From Flavobacterium pisciphilum (GTDB taxonomy: Bacteria; Bacteroidota; Bacteroidia; Flavobacteriales; Flavobacteriaceae): a DNA stretch of 64,000 nt. The position numbers and the translations under genes are program-made. The notes below the pieces were generated by a model. It was given only the letters and a program-made list of their open reading frames with translations, made no database searches and was not told where the DNA came from. Location of the stretch: contig NZ_JAJJMO010000001.1 in assembly GCF_020905345.1 (NCBI RefSeq), positions 4,340,001 through 4,404,000 on the forward strand, written 5' to 3'. Of the stretch, positions 26,597-36,174 are shown piece by piece (position 1 is the stretch's first letter; every line of letters starts with the position of its first letter).

Positions 26597-28063
26597 TTAG
26601 GAGTTTAATTCCTTAAAAACTTTCCCCATGATTTTTAATCCTTCTATAAGTTCTTCTTTGTTTAGCGAGCCATAACCAAGTCTTATAGAATTAGTAGGTT
26701 GGTTATCTAAATAAAAACTCTCTGGAGGCACAATTTGAACTCCTTTTTGTTCTAGTAATGCTATGTATTGAGTCAAGTCTATTGGTTCATTAAATTTTAT
26801 CCAAAAAGCGAGTCCTCCTGTTGGTTTCTGAAAGCTAATAGTGTTTCCAAAGTTTTCACGTAGGCAGGATTCCATTAAATCACGTCTTTCTTTATAGATA
26901 GCGACTACTTTACGAGCATGCCTTTTTATAGTTCCATCTTCCATTAATTCGGCTATTGCGTGTTCTAGAATAGTATCACCTTGACGGTCAATTTGTACAC
27001 GCAAGTTTACCAAAGATTCCATGAAGGCTATTGGACCTGTAACGTAACCTACACGTATTGCCGGAGCGATGAGTTTGCTTAGCGAACTAATGTAGATTAC
27101 ATTATCTGACTTTTCACTACTGGCTAAAGCCAATTTATTTCCTGCTCCAAAGTGGTATTCATGATCGTAATCATCTTCGATTATAGCAAAATTATATTTT
27201 AAGGATAGTTCTAGTAATTTGATTCTTCGCCCTGCTTTCATGGTAATCGTAGTAGGGAACTGGTGATGTGGGGTAACATATACCGCTTTGATTTTTGTCC
27301 TGCGACATAATTCTTCAAGTTCCTCTACATTAATTCCCTCGGTATCTATTTCAACTGTTTTTAAAATAGCTCCTGTTTCACGAAAGATCTTCTGGACCGC
27401 ATAATAGGTAGGATTTTCGACTACCACAGTATCACCGGGTTTGATAAGAACTTTTGCAACTAGATATATTGCCATCTGACTTCCTCGGGTTACGCATAGA
27501 TTATCTGGATCGACATTAAGACCTCTATCTCTAGAAAGCATTATAGAGAGCATTTCTCGTAGTTTATAATCTCCTTTTTCGCTACTATAACCAAGTAATC
27601 CCCATTTTCCTTTGCGCTGAAAGATGCGTTTGTATGCTCTGGATAATTCTTTAAGAGGTACTAGTCGGGTGTCTGGAGCTCCTTCATTAAAAACAATACG
27701 GCTTCCTTCGTGTGCACGATCGGTGAGGAAAAAGGGATTGTAATGAATGTATTCAAAAGTAGCTGCCTTTTTTTGAACCGTTGGTTGCTGTTTTTCTATT
27801 AAGGGTAAATTCTCTGATATGAATGTTCCAGATTTGTATTTGCTCTCTAGCCATCCTTCTTCAATGAGGGCCTCGTAAGCAAATACAACAGTTTTTCGGT
27901 TTACTCCAATATCTTCGGCTAGAATTCTGGTACCTGGTAAAGGAGTGCCTCTTTCAAGTCTTCCTTTAATAATTTCTTTTCGGATGACTTCGGTTATTTG
28001 TTCTACCAGAGTTTGATCAGAATTAAATGAAATATTAAAAATGGTTTTCCAGGGTCTTAACAT
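26597..28063 (-). CDS. MocR/PdxR-type GntR regulator with aminotransferase domain
   Basis: This is a GntR-family regulator of the MocR class. The N-terminal winged helix spans about residues 10-75 (GTPLPGTRILAEDIGVNRKTV) and is fused to a fold-type I aminotransferase-like domain. The PLP lysine lies in SSLSKLIAPAIRVGY. I chose the ATG at 28063 (MLRPWKTIF), the usual start of this family in Flavobacteriaceae, over a TTG 11 codons upstream. A GNAT acetyltransferase gene is divergent across 159 bp. MocR proteins often control such divergent neighbours in response to PLP or an amino compound. Confidence 0.9.
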   Translation of the reverse strand: MLRPWKTIFNISFNSDQTLVEQITEVIRKEIIKGRLERGTPLPGTRILAEDIGVNRKTVVFAYEALIEEGWLESKYKSGTFISENLPLIEKQQPTVQKKAATFEYIHYNPFFLTDRAHEGSRIVFNEGAPDTRLVPLKELSRAYKRIFQRKGKWGLLGYSSEKGDYKLREMLSIMLSRDRGLNVDPDNLCVTRGSQMAIYLVAKVLIKPGDTVVVENPTYYAVQKIFRETGAILKTVEIDTEGINVEELEELCRRTKIKAVYVTPHHQFPTTITMKAGRRIKLLELSLKYNFAIIEDDYDHEYHFGAGNKLALASSEKSDNVIYISSLSKLIAPAIRVGYVTGPIAFMESLVNLRVQIDRQGDTILEHAIAELMEDGTIKRHARKVVAIYKERRDLMESCLRENFGNTISFQKPTGGLAFWIKFNEPIDLTQYIALLEQKGVQIVPPESFYLDNQPTNSIRLGYGSLNKEELIEGLKIMGKVFKELNS

Positions 28064-28126
28064 CAGCTTTTTTATTAAAATATTCTTATGGTTCAAAATT
28101 AGCCATTTTATGTTGCCTTATTTTAT

Positions 28127-28157
28127 CTGGTCCTATTTGTTTGTTAAAACTGGACTA
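28127..28157. promoter_or_regulatory. putative MocR operator (two direct repeats)
   Basis: CTGGTCCTA (28127-28135) and CTGGACTA (28150-28157) are near-repeats spaced 23 bp start to start, about two helical turns. They lie in the divergent regulator/GNAT intergenic region. Direct repeats at this spacing are typical of MocR binding sites. Confidence 0.5.
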
Positions 28158-28222
28158 ACTGAATACTCCTGTAATGAATGACATTTGCTCCTTTATAAAT
28201 CATTACTTAAAATTATTACATT

Positions 28223-28672
28223 ATGAAACACATTGAAATTGCTACATTGAATCATTTGGATGAATTTGCTGAATTGTTTAACAGTTACCGTGTTTTTTAT
28301 AGACAAGCATCTAATGTTGAAATTGGAAAAGCTTTTCTTAAGGAGCGAATTAGTAATAATGAAACAACTACATTTTTAATTAAAGCAGATGGCAAATTTG
28401 TAGGATTTGCTCAGTTGTATTCACTGTTCCATTATAAGGCATTAAAGCGACAATGGCTGTTAAGTGATTTATTTGTTGATCCTGATTTTAGAGGCCGAGG
28501 TTTTTCTAGGGATCTAATTGATAGATGTAAACAGTTTTGTGATGAAACTGGTGCTTGTGGGTTATTATTGGAAACTGAAAAGACTAATGAAATTGGGAAT
28601 ATTTTGTATCCTAAATGTGGATTTGAATTAGATCAAGACCATAACTATTACAATTGGTGGAAGAAAGTATAA
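28223..28672 (+). CDS. GNAT family N-acetyltransferase
   Basis: This 149-aa acetyltransferase has the acetyl-CoA-binding signature DLFVDPDFRGRGFSRDLI (about residues 90-107, with the R/Q-x-x-G-x-G/A core). It is followed by the usual LLLETEKTNEIGNILYPKCGFE end. The substrate cannot be read from sequence. It is transcribed away from the MocR regulator and is the likely regulated target. The length is normal for a single-domain GNAT. Confidence 0.88.
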   Translation: MKHIEIATLNHLDEFAELFNSYRVFYRQASNVEIGKAFLKERISNNETTTFLIKADGKFVGFAQLYSLFHYKALKRQWLLSDLFVDPDFRGRGFSRDLIDRCKQFCDETGACGLLLETEKTNEIGNILYPKCGFELDQDHNYYNWWKKV

Positions 28673-28708
28673 TTAGTTTGACTTGAAATAATCAAGATAA
28701 ATTGTCAA

Positions 28709-28747
28709 TAAAAAGAGCTACCTCAGATAACTTGAACAGCTCTTTTG
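28709..28747 (+). terminator. possible terminator after GNAT gene
   Basis: AAAAGAGCT and AGCTCTTTT can pair over a 19-nt loop, but only a short T-run (TTTT) follows. It is weak, though well placed 36 bp after the stop. Confidence 0.45.
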
Positions 28748-28775
28748 GCTTTGGTTTATAAGGAAATTGATTGTT

Positions 28776-28870
28776 TAGCCCTGTTCCGATAGTTATCGGG
28801 AGAAACGGCATCCTTTTCTTTGTTTCTTTAGCAAAGAAAAGATATAGTGGACAGCAGGAATAGCTTCTTA
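28776..28870 (+). repeat. REP-like dispersed intergenic repeat, copy 1
   Basis: The element runs from TAGCCCTG through CGGCATCCTTTT and AAAGATATAG to CAGCAGGAATAGCTTC. It matches the copy at 62423-62516 in order and spacing, and a diverged inverted copy at 60901-60970. It includes the small palindrome CCGATAGTTATCGG. I recognise the pattern as frequent between Flavobacterium genes; its function is unknown. Confidence 0.6.
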
Positions 28871-28890
28871 AAAGGATACTTTATAAAACA

Positions 28891-28928
28891 AAAAAATCCA
28901 CTTTATTGTTAGTAAAGTGGATTTTAGT
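28891..28928 (-). terminator. terminator of the efflux operon
   Basis: AAATCCACTTTA and TAAAGTGGATTT form a 12-bp stem over a short loop. On the minus strand the stem is followed by TTTTTTG. It lies just after the last gene of the RND operon. Confidence 0.75.
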
Positions 28929-28944
28929 TTATAGGTTTTTCTGA

Positions 28945-29379
28945 TTAGTTTTTTGCTAGTTCATTTTCTTTTATAAACTTCTGAAAATTTTCTTCTGATT
29001 CAAAATAAGCGACATTTCCTTCTTCGTTTAATGACACTATATATGCTGAAGCTTTGTCAATTTTTTGCCCAGTAAAAGGATCTGTTGCTTTGCGAACGGT
29101 TTCGTCATTCGGAATGCGTTCTACACACATGTTACAACATCCGTAGTACATTTTTCCATCAAAAGGAACTTCTATTTGTTTTTTCTCCATATGCTTATCG
29201 TTCACCATGCATACCTCATCGGTGGGAACGTGTTTGGCCTTATTAGGGGCTGGGTTTTGCTGCATTGGTTGTTCCTGTGAAGTTTGTGCTACAGTTTGTT
29301 CTTTGTTCTCTTTGTCTTTACAAGAAATTAGAATCGCAGCAATTGCTACAATAACTAGGTATTTGCTATATGTTTTCAT
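28945..29379 (-). CDS. lipoprotein with TRASH/YHS-like metal-binding motif
   Basis: This 144-aa lipoprotein has signal peptide and lipobox ILISC, with Cys about residue 20. It is followed by a Gln-rich linker and a domain carrying EVCMVNDKHMEKKQ and then YYGCCNMCVER. The paired Cys motifs resemble TRASH/YHS metal-binding domains found with copper and heavy-metal exporters. It is the last gene of the RND operon, 4 bp after the adaptor stop. A periplasmic metal chaperone or sensor for the pump is likely. Confidence 0.75.
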   Translation of the reverse strand: MKTYSKYLVIVAIAAILISCKDKENKEQTVAQTSQEQPMQQNPAPNKAKHVPTDEVCMVNDKHMEKKQIEVPFDGKMYYGCCNMCVERIPNDETVRKATDPFTGQKIDKASAYIVSLNEEGNVAYFESEENFQKFIKENELAKN

Positions 29380-29383
29380 GGTT

Positions 29384-30472
29384 TTATTTTTTAATTTTTG
29401 TTCCTTCTACAATTTCTTCAGTGGCTTTTAAGAGTATAGTATCGTCTTCATTTAACGCTCCAAAAACCTCAATTTTATCCATTAATGGGCGTCCTTTTGA
29501 AACGGGAATGTTTTTGGTGATTCCGTTTTCGATTCGAATTATATACATACCAATATTACTTTCTACCAAGGCAGTTTTTGGAATGAAAAAAGTGGCTTCT
29601 TTTGCTTGCAAAGGCAATGTTGCTTCGACCACCATTAAAGGCTTAAGCTCAGGATGCATTTTCATGATATCTGCTTCGATGCGCTCTGAACGAAGTTTGA
29701 AATCTAGTACGCCTGATTTTCGAGATATTTTTGCCATATATTTTTTTTGAGGAATCGAATTGACCTTAAAATGTATTGAATCGCCCAAGTTTAAATAAGC
29801 TGTATTGGCTTCGGGAACTGAAAGAGAAACTCTCAGTTTTTTGTTATCCTGAAGTACCAATAAAGGTTTGTCTGAGCCTTTTCCCATTGGCCCAACATAA
29901 GAACCTAAGTCGATATTTCTTTCGGCAATAATTCCACTAAACGGCGCTCTAATTACCAAGTAATCGTTCATAATCTGTATTTCCTGATAAGCTGATTTGG
30001 CTGCTTCTAGCTGCGCTTGATCCGCTAGTTTTCTAGCTGTAATCTGATCTAATGCATCTTTGGCAATTGCTCCTTTTGTTTCATTTGCTTTGAACATTCG
30101 GTCGTAATTAGATTTTGTAGCAATGTATATGGCTTCTTGTGCTTTCCATTTTGATTTTGCTGCCGCCAATTGTGCCTGAATTTCTGGGGCTTCGAGTACA
30201 AGTATAACTTGTCCTTTTGTTACTACCGAGCCAATATCTACAGGAAGTTTTTTGACATAACTATTTACTTTGGCGTAAATAGCAGTTTCCTGATCCGAAA
30301 TTAATTCACCTGCAAGTTTTAATTGTACCTGAGGATTGCTTTTTTTGATTGATACGGTTTCAAAATTTGGCATCATCATCATTGGCATTGCATCTGGTTT
30401 TTCGGCCTTTTTGTTTTCTGAATTGCAGGATGCAAATACAATTCCGATAAGGATATAATAAATTAGTTTCAT
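29384..30472 (-). CDS. RND efflux periplasmic adaptor (HlyD/MFP family)
   Basis: The N-terminus is a lipoprotein signal (MKLIYYILIGIVFASC). The order is that of an RND membrane-fusion protein: biotinyl-lipoyl-like motif, alpha-helical hairpin (about residues 85-170), second lipoyl half (VIRAPFSGIIAERNIDLG), beta barrel and membrane-proximal domain. I chose the ATG at 30472 because the lipoprotein signal begins there; a longer frame upstream adds a non-signal stretch. A Met-rich patch (MPMMMMPNFE) after the lipobox could bind copper or silver. It bridges the inner-membrane pump to the TolC channel. Confidence 0.9.
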   Translation of the reverse strand: MKLIYYILIGIVFASCNSENKKAEKPDAMPMMMMPNFETVSIKKSNPQVQLKLAGELISDQETAIYAKVNSYVKKLPVDIGSVVTKGQVILVLEAPEIQAQLAAAKSKWKAQEAIYIATKSNYDRMFKANETKGAIAKDALDQITARKLADQAQLEAAKSAYQEIQIMNDYLVIRAPFSGIIAERNIDLGSYVGPMGKGSDKPLLVLQDNKKLRVSLSVPEANTAYLNLGDSIHFKVNSIPQKKYMAKISRKSGVLDFKLRSERIEADIMKMHPELKPLMVVEATLPLQAKEATFFIPKTALVESNIGMYIIRIENGITKNIPVSKGRPLMDKIEVFGALNEDDTILLKATEEIVEGTKIKK

Positions 30473-30591
30473 ATGTAGATAATATTTGATTTTATTGGAA
30501 TGGGAAATCGCCATTTTTCATTACTGTTTCTTTCATCAGGATATATTTATTTTCATATTTGATGATTTTAAATTATGGCGATTTCATGATT

Positions 30592-33500
30592 TTATTTTTC
30601 TAATGTTATATAATGTGCACTGTTTTCGTCTTCAGGGTCTAATGAAGGAGATTGTGTAGATGCTTTTCCTTGAATCCATACGAATACTAACGGCAACAAT
30701 AGTAATACACTAAATGAGGACGCGATTAGTCCACCAATTACTGCTCTCCCAAGTGGAGCTACTTGCTCACCACCTTCACCATGGCCTATTGCCATTGGCA
30801 ACATACCTGCTATCATTGCCAATGAAGTCATGATAATAGGACGAATACGAAGTGAAGCTGCTTGTATGGCTGAGGTTAGCGCATTTCCGTTTTCCATACG
30901 TAATGTTTCGGCATTGCTAATTAATAATACTGCATTGGCTATAGAAACTCCTACCGACATAATGATTCCCATGTACGATTGTAAGTTTAATGTTGAGCCT
31001 GTTGCTTTCATTAACAACAACGATCCTAAAATTACAAATGGCACAGTTGTTAATATTACAAATGAAACTTTGAATGATTGGAAGTTGGCTGCCAACATCA
31101 AAAAGATTACGATAATTGCAATTAGTAATCCCATTGCCAAACTGCTCATGGTTTCATCCAGAACGGGCACCATTCCTGAAATTTGAATATTTACTCCTTT
31201 TGGTAATTCTCCTAAAGAAGCAATTGCTGCTTGCACATCTTTTTGCGCTCGACCCAAATCGGCATTATGAATATTTGCAGTAACAGGTGTATAGCCCATT
31301 GTTCCTAAGTTGTAACTTTCTCCTAAAACTTTTGTTGGAGTTATTGTGGCTACGTCACCAAGAACAGGTCGGTCAGAGTTTTTTCCTAACGGAACATTAA
31401 GCAATTCGTCTTTAGTGGTTAATATGTTTTGTGGCGTTTGCACTTGTACATCATAGGCAATTCCCATCATTCCGCCTACCCACATATTCTTGCTTGTGTA
31501 GCGAGAAGATGCTGTAATTGGTACTAGTGAACGAGCAATGTCTTGAGCGTCAATTCCTAATTGTGCTGCTCTTAATCTGTCTATATTTATTTCGAAAGCT
31601 GGATAGTTCAGGGATTGCGGAATTTGTTGGTCTCTTAAATAGTCGATTTCTTTTAATTTAGCCAACAACTTATTAGCATACATGACATTCATCTTTCTCA
31701 TCATTCCTGAAAAACGAACTTCAATTGGTGTATTTGTTCCTTGACTTAAAATCTTTTCTGTAAGCTCTATCGGTTCAAAAGAAAAATGCAATTCTGGCAT
31801 TTTTGCTTTCATATGATTACGGATTTTTTCCTTTAAATCGTTTGTGTTTCCGTCATAATCTTTTAACGCAAGTTGCATCAGCGCTTCGTGAGGCCCTGCA
31901 TTATATAAGTAAATTGGACTTACCGCAAATGAGGAAGGGTGCTGACCGATAAATACAGATGAAATAGCAATGTGTTTTTTGCCAATTACAGTTTCCAATT
32001 CATTTAAAACTTGCTTTACTTTTAGCTCCGTTTTTTCGATACGAGTACCTTCTGGTGCTTTGATACGTACTTGAAATTGACTTGAATTTACGGTTGGTAA
32101 CACATCTTTACCTGTATTGGTATACATGACAAAAACACCCAATGCAACTAACACAAAACTGGCAATCAAAATTGCTTTTCGTTTTTGCATTATGGATTGT
32201 AAAAACGTTACAAAACGATTTTTAAATCCATCAAATTTATCTTCTTTGTGCTCGTGATTTTTATTTTTCATTAACCAATTGGCCATTACAGGAACAAAGG
32301 TTTGTGATAGGATAAATGATACTATCATAGAAAATCCAATTGCTAGTGCCAACGGCATAAATAATGAACCTGGTATTCCTGTCATCATAAATGCTGGGGC
32401 AAATACTGCCAAAATACAAAGTAGGATCAATAGTTTAGGAAAAGCAATTTCTCGACAAGCATCTAGGATTGCTTTGGCTTTTGTTTTTCCCATTGCAAGA
32501 TGTTGATGGATGTTTTCGATAGTAACAGTACTTTCATCAACTAGAATTCCTATAGCCAGAGCTAGCCCAGATAAGGACATAATATTGATGCTTTGTCCAA
32601 ATAATTTCAGGAATAACACCCCCGATATAATCGAAATTGGAATCGTTAACACTACAATTAAAGCAGCTCTATTATCACGTAAGAATAACAATACCATTAA
32701 TCCGGTTAATAAAGCACCTAAGACGCCTTCTAGAATCAAACTCTTTACAGCATTGATAACATATACCGATTGGTCAAATTCATAAGAGATTGTAACATCA
32801 TCTGGTAAGTTATTTTGAATCATTGGAATGGCTTTTTTCAAATTCTTTACCACATCCCATGTTGATGCATTACCTGATTTGGCAATATTAATATATACTG
32901 AGCGCGCTCCATTAATCAAGGCATAACCTGTTGTAATATCGGCACCATCTTTTACCGTTGCAATATCACGGATATAGACATTATCGACTGCACCTTTAAA
33001 AATTGGAATATTGCCAAAATCGGCAACTTCTTTAATGGTGTTGTTTGTAGGTGTTAAATAATTTATATCATCAACATAGATATTCCCCGATGGAGAAGTA
33101 ATATTATTACGGCTAATGGCCTCTACAATTTGCTCAGGAGTCAATTGATGGGTGCGTAATTTATTCGGATCGATGTTTATTTCGATTGTTCTTGGGCTTC
33201 CGCCAAAAGGAGGTGCGGTTGTTAATCCCGGAATTTTAATCAAAAATGGTCGTGCCGTAAAATTGGCGATATCTTGTAACTCGTTGTTGGTTTTCGAATT
33301 ACTTTTAAACACCAATTGTCCTACGGGTTGTGACGACGCATCAAATCGAATAATGAATGGAGGCGGTGCACCCGGAGGTAAAAACACCTGTGAACGATTA
33401 GACAATGCATTGATTTCGGCAATTGCCTGCCCCATATCTGTACCTTCATAAAAGTTTATTTTCATTAAGGTAAGTCCTTGAGTATTTTTGGTTTCGATGC

Positions 33501-33735
33501 TTTCGATACCGCTAGTAAACAGCATCATATTTACATACATCTTAGTAAAATAACCTTCCATTTGTTGTGGCGTATATCCGTTAAATGAATGGGCTATATA
33601 CACGACAGGAAGATTCATATCTGGCAGAATATCCACCTTTATATCTTTGGTAGCTTTAATTCCGAAGAATAAAAGCCCCAGCACCATCACCATAATAGAG
33701 ATGGGCTTGCGCAAGGCAAAACGTATTAGATTCAT
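30592..33735 (-). CDS. RND family efflux pump permease
   Basis: This 1047-aa inner-membrane pump has the 12-helix RND plan with two large periplasmic loops, TM1 at residues 10-30. The proton-relay region in TM4 reads GILVDESTVTIENI. This is nearer the HAE/MdtB drug-efflux group (D-D in that place) than CusA, so metal specificity is not proven by the pump itself. The neighbours (Met-rich adaptor, TRASH lipoprotein and HYC_CC_PP protein) suggest heavy-metal export. The order in the operon is TolC, pump, adaptor. Confidence 0.93.
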   Translation of the reverse strand: MNLIRFALRKPISIMVMVLGLLFFGIKATKDIKVDILPDMNLPVVYIAHSFNGYTPQQMEGYFTKMYVNMMLFTSGIESIETKNTQGLTLMKINFYEGTDMGQAIAEINALSNRSQVFLPPGAPPPFIIRFDASSQPVGQLVFKSNSKTNNELQDIANFTARPFLIKIPGLTTAPPFGGSPRTIEINIDPNKLRTHQLTPEQIVEAISRNNITSPSGNIYVDDINYLTPTNNTIKEVADFGNIPIFKGAVDNVYIRDIATVKDGADITTGYALINGARSVYINIAKSGNASTWDVVKNLKKAIPMIQNNLPDDVTISYEFDQSVYVINAVKSLILEGVLGALLTGLMVLLFLRDNRAALIVVLTIPISIISGVLFLKLFGQSINIMSLSGLALAIGILVDESTVTIENIHQHLAMGKTKAKAILDACREIAFPKLLILLCILAVFAPAFMMTGIPGSLFMPLALAIGFSMIVSFILSQTFVPVMANWLMKNKNHEHKEDKFDGFKNRFVTFLQSIMQKRKAILIASFVLVALGVFVMYTNTGKDVLPTVNSSQFQVRIKAPEGTRIEKTELKVKQVLNELETVIGKKHIAISSVFIGQHPSSFAVSPIYLYNAGPHEALMQLALKDYDGNTNDLKEKIRNHMKAKMPELHFSFEPIELTEKILSQGTNTPIEVRFSGMMRKMNVMYANKLLAKLKEIDYLRDQQIPQSLNYPAFEINIDRLRAAQLGIDAQDIARSLVPITASSRYTSKNMWVGGMMGIAYDVQVQTPQNILTTKDELLNVPLGKNSDRPVLGDVATITPTKVLGESYNLGTMGYTPVTANIHNADLGRAQKDVQAAIASLGELPKGVNIQISGMVPVLDETMSSLAMGLLIAIIVIFLMLAANFQSFKVSFVILTTVPFVILGSLLLMKATGSTLNLQSYMGIIMSVGVSIANAVLLISNAETLRMENGNALTSAIQAASLRIRPIIMTSLAMIAGMLPMAIGHGEGGEQVAPLGRAVIGGLIASSFSVLLLLPLVFVWIQGKASTQSPSLDPEDENSAHYITLEK

Positions 33736-33745
33736 AATTTAGGCT

Positions 33746-35131
33746 TTAGTATATGGCGTTTAATAAAATAGACAAGTCTCCTTTGGCAGCAGCTTTAATC
33801 CATAAGGCTTGCCAGATGTTGTTTTGAGCTATTTCATAGTCGATTTCGGCTCTGTTAAGCGTGTAGAAAGATTGAGTCAAGTCAACAATAGTTGTTAATC
33901 CGTTGTTGTATAATGCAGTATGTTGTTGGTATGCATCTGTAGCTGCTTTTAACTGTGTTTTGGTTTCTTCAAAATTTTCAAATGCATTTTTTAATTTGTC
34001 ATCTGCCAGTTTTTGTTGCGCCACAAGTTCTTGATTCATATAGTCATACTCATTCTGCAAAGATTGCGTAATGAATTTCTGCCCTTTCTTTTTAGAGGTT
34101 TGACGGTATATATTCATCAAATTCCAACTAATACCAATTCCAACGATATAATTGCTGCGATCTATGCCAACACCATCGGAGTAGGATTTAGAAAAAGCAG
34201 TATTATCTTGTACATAATTCCAATCAAAACCTGAACCACGACCTTGTATTACACCAAATGATGAAATAGTTGGTAATCCGAGAGCTGACTGTAATTTTTC
34301 TTGTTGCACGCTTTTTTGAACCGTACTGTTTTGCCATTCCAAAATTGGATGGTTGCTAGTTTCTAGTGAGGATTCTAAAAGTAGGGCAGGAGTTTTGTTG
34401 GTAAATAGGCTATCTAATTTATATTTTTGATATTCTTCTCCCATCATAACAGCTAGGGCCTTGGAGTAATCAAGTTCTAAATCATAGGCTTTTAATACTG
34501 CTGATTTAGCATTCGCAACTTCGGCTTTCGCCAAAGAAAAATCAACTTCAGGAATCAAACCACTATTTGAACGACTTTCGGTTGTTGTAGCAACAACTTC
34601 GGCACGTTCTAGGTTTTTATCCTGCACATATTTAATGCGCTGTGCAGCCAGAAGATTTAAGTAAGCAGCGCCTACTTTTACCTGATGTTGAAATTTGAGT
34701 TGCTCTAAGTCTTTTTGAGCAACTGCTTCATCTGCTTTAGCAATAGCAACCTGATTTTTTATTTTACCAAAAGTAAAGAGGTTCCAATTGATGTTTGCCA
34801 AATAAAGTGACCCAAAAGCGGCATTCCAGTTTTGTTCTTGCAAAGGCATAGAAGTCGATGCAACACCCAAACCTCCATAGCCATACATAGGTCCGTTTTG
34901 TGCATTGATAGTTCCATAGCTTTGTTGTGCCATCAAAGTGAAATCGGGCAAATACTGGCTTTTTTGGTATATTACATTTTCTTTAGAAGCAAGAACCATT
35001 GCTTCTTTGGCTTTTATTTTTTCAAAATTCTGAACAGAACGTTCAAGAGCATTTGGTAATGTTACGGTCTGCGCTAAAAGATTTCCTGAGGCAAAACCGA
35101 TGAATACCAATGCAAAGAATTGCATTTTCAT
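33746..35131 (-). CDS. TolC family outer-membrane efflux protein
   Basis: The mature protein carries two OEP repeats of long helices typical of TolC-type channels. It has a 19-20 residue signal peptide (MKMQFFALVFIGFASGNLLAQ). I chose the start at 35131 because the signal peptide begins there; an upstream frame would add 19 residues before it. It lies 10 bp before the pump gene and provides the outer-membrane exit duct. Confidence 0.92.
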   Translation of the reverse strand: MKMQFFALVFIGFASGNLLAQTVTLPNALERSVQNFEKIKAKEAMVLASKENVIYQKSQYLPDFTLMAQQSYGTINAQNGPMYGYGGLGVASTSMPLQEQNWNAAFGSLYLANINWNLFTFGKIKNQVAIAKADEAVAQKDLEQLKFQHQVKVGAAYLNLLAAQRIKYVQDKNLERAEVVATTTESRSNSGLIPEVDFSLAKAEVANAKSAVLKAYDLELDYSKALAVMMGEEYQKYKLDSLFTNKTPALLLESSLETSNHPILEWQNSTVQKSVQQEKLQSALGLPTISSFGVIQGRGSGFDWNYVQDNTAFSKSYSDGVGIDRSNYIVGIGISWNLMNIYRQTSKKKGQKFITQSLQNEYDYMNQELVAQQKLADDKLKNAFENFEETKTQLKAATDAYQQHTALYNNGLTTIVDLTQSFYTLNRAEIDYEIAQNNIWQALWIKAAAKGDLSILLNAIY

Positions 35132-35208
35132 ACATTTATATTTAAAATTAAACAATAGAGATTCCATGCTATTCTTTTGAAATAGCACAGTTTATCAATT
35201 GAATAAAA

Positions 35209-35616
35209 TCAAATACGGTATACGCAATAGTAAATATAGAGTAGGGTATTCCTAATAGGAATTGTTGTAAAGTCGTATGAAAATCCAGAAGTTTTAACTT
35301 GCGGGAATTCATAACCAAAAACAACTTTGAAAAAATGAAAAGGTATGGCAACCCCAAAGTATTTTAGAGTAGGATTGTCTGAAGCTGCTTTTTGAGCCTT
35401 TTCTGTTATTTTTAATAACTTGGTTTCATGTTTGCAGCAATCTTGAAGTATTTTTCCATCCTTACGAGCACATTTAGAGCAAGGTTGCCCTTCTTTATTT
35501 TGTGCAAAAAAGTAGGTTTCCTGTTTAATTCCTTTACAGATATGAGTATTCTTGGTAAAGCCACTAGACAATACCAAGTAAAAGAAGGATAATAATAGAA
35601 TAAATACTTTTTTCAT
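35209..35616 (-). CDS. HYC_CC_PP-type cysteine-rich secreted protein
   Basis: The 135-aa product has a signal peptide and then His-x-Cys (THICKG), CSKC and a CC pair (QDCCKHE), the ordered Cys/His pattern of the small Bacteroidota HYC_CC_PP family. The canonical HYC is HIC here, and the PP near the end is reduced to IPIR. The reading frame then runs into an unusual tyrosine-rich end, so the last 12 residues may not be ancestral. I chose the ATG at 35616 over a TTG upstream. It is the first gene of the efflux operon; metal binding is likely. Confidence 0.65.
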   Translation of the reverse strand: MKKVFILLLSFFYLVLSSGFTKNTHICKGIKQETYFFAQNKEGQPCSKCARKDGKILQDCCKHETKLLKITEKAQKAASDNPTLKYFGVAIPFHFFKVVFGYEFPQVKTSGFSYDFTTIPIRNTLLYIYYCVYRI

Positions 35617-35706
35617 ATCAGAAAGCAAAGGTTGCTATCTTCTTGGAAATCGGTGTTGCATAATTTTGGAAGATATTTGTAAGATTTACAATTTTCTTTT
35701 AATCTA

Positions 35707-36172
35707 TGGGGGAGGGATTAACCGCAAAGCACGCAGTCCCGATGGTTATCGGGATACGCGAAGGTTATTTTAACTTGAGACTGTTCACTGTGACTGAAAA
35801 TTTTTTGGCACGCAGATTTGGGAGATTTAGCAAATAGTATATAGTGAAGAAATCTTTTTGATTCTTTTAATTTGTAGGGGAGGGATTAACCGCAAAGCAC
35901 GCAGTCCCGATGGCTATCGGGATACGCAAGGGTTATTTTAACTTGAGACGTTCACTGCGACTGAAAACTTTTTAGCACGCAGATTTGGGAGATTTAGCAA
36001 ATAGTATATAGTGAAGAAATCCTTTTGTTTTATGGGGGAGGGATTAACCGCAAAAAGCGCAGTCCCGATGGCTATCGGGATACGCCAAGGTTATTTTAAC
36101 TTGAGACTGTTCACTGCAACTGAAAACTTTTTCAGCGTACAGATTTGGGAGATTAACCGCAAAGCTTTATGA
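35707..36172. repeat. three tandem imperfect ~160-bp non-coding repeats
   Basis: Copies begin near 35707, 35877 and 36034 (168 and 158 bp apart). Each carries GGGGAGGGATTAACCGCAAA, a palindromic TCCCGATGGYTATCGGGA, TTATTTTAACTTGAGAC and CAGATTTGGGAGAT. There is no long open frame. The same palindrome appears in the dispersed repeat at 28781-28800. This fills the 558-bp space between the efflux operon and the next gene. Confidence 0.75.
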
Positions 36173-36174
36173 TT

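Noticed and set aside
30473-30514. N-terminal extension of the RND adaptor
   Set aside because: It would put 14 residues before a good lipoprotein signal peptide; the ATG at 30472 is better.
35169-35357. Minus-strand 62-aa frame within the HYC_CC_PP-type gene
   Set aside because: Out of frame with the Cys/His motif protein and no start signal; a shadow frame.
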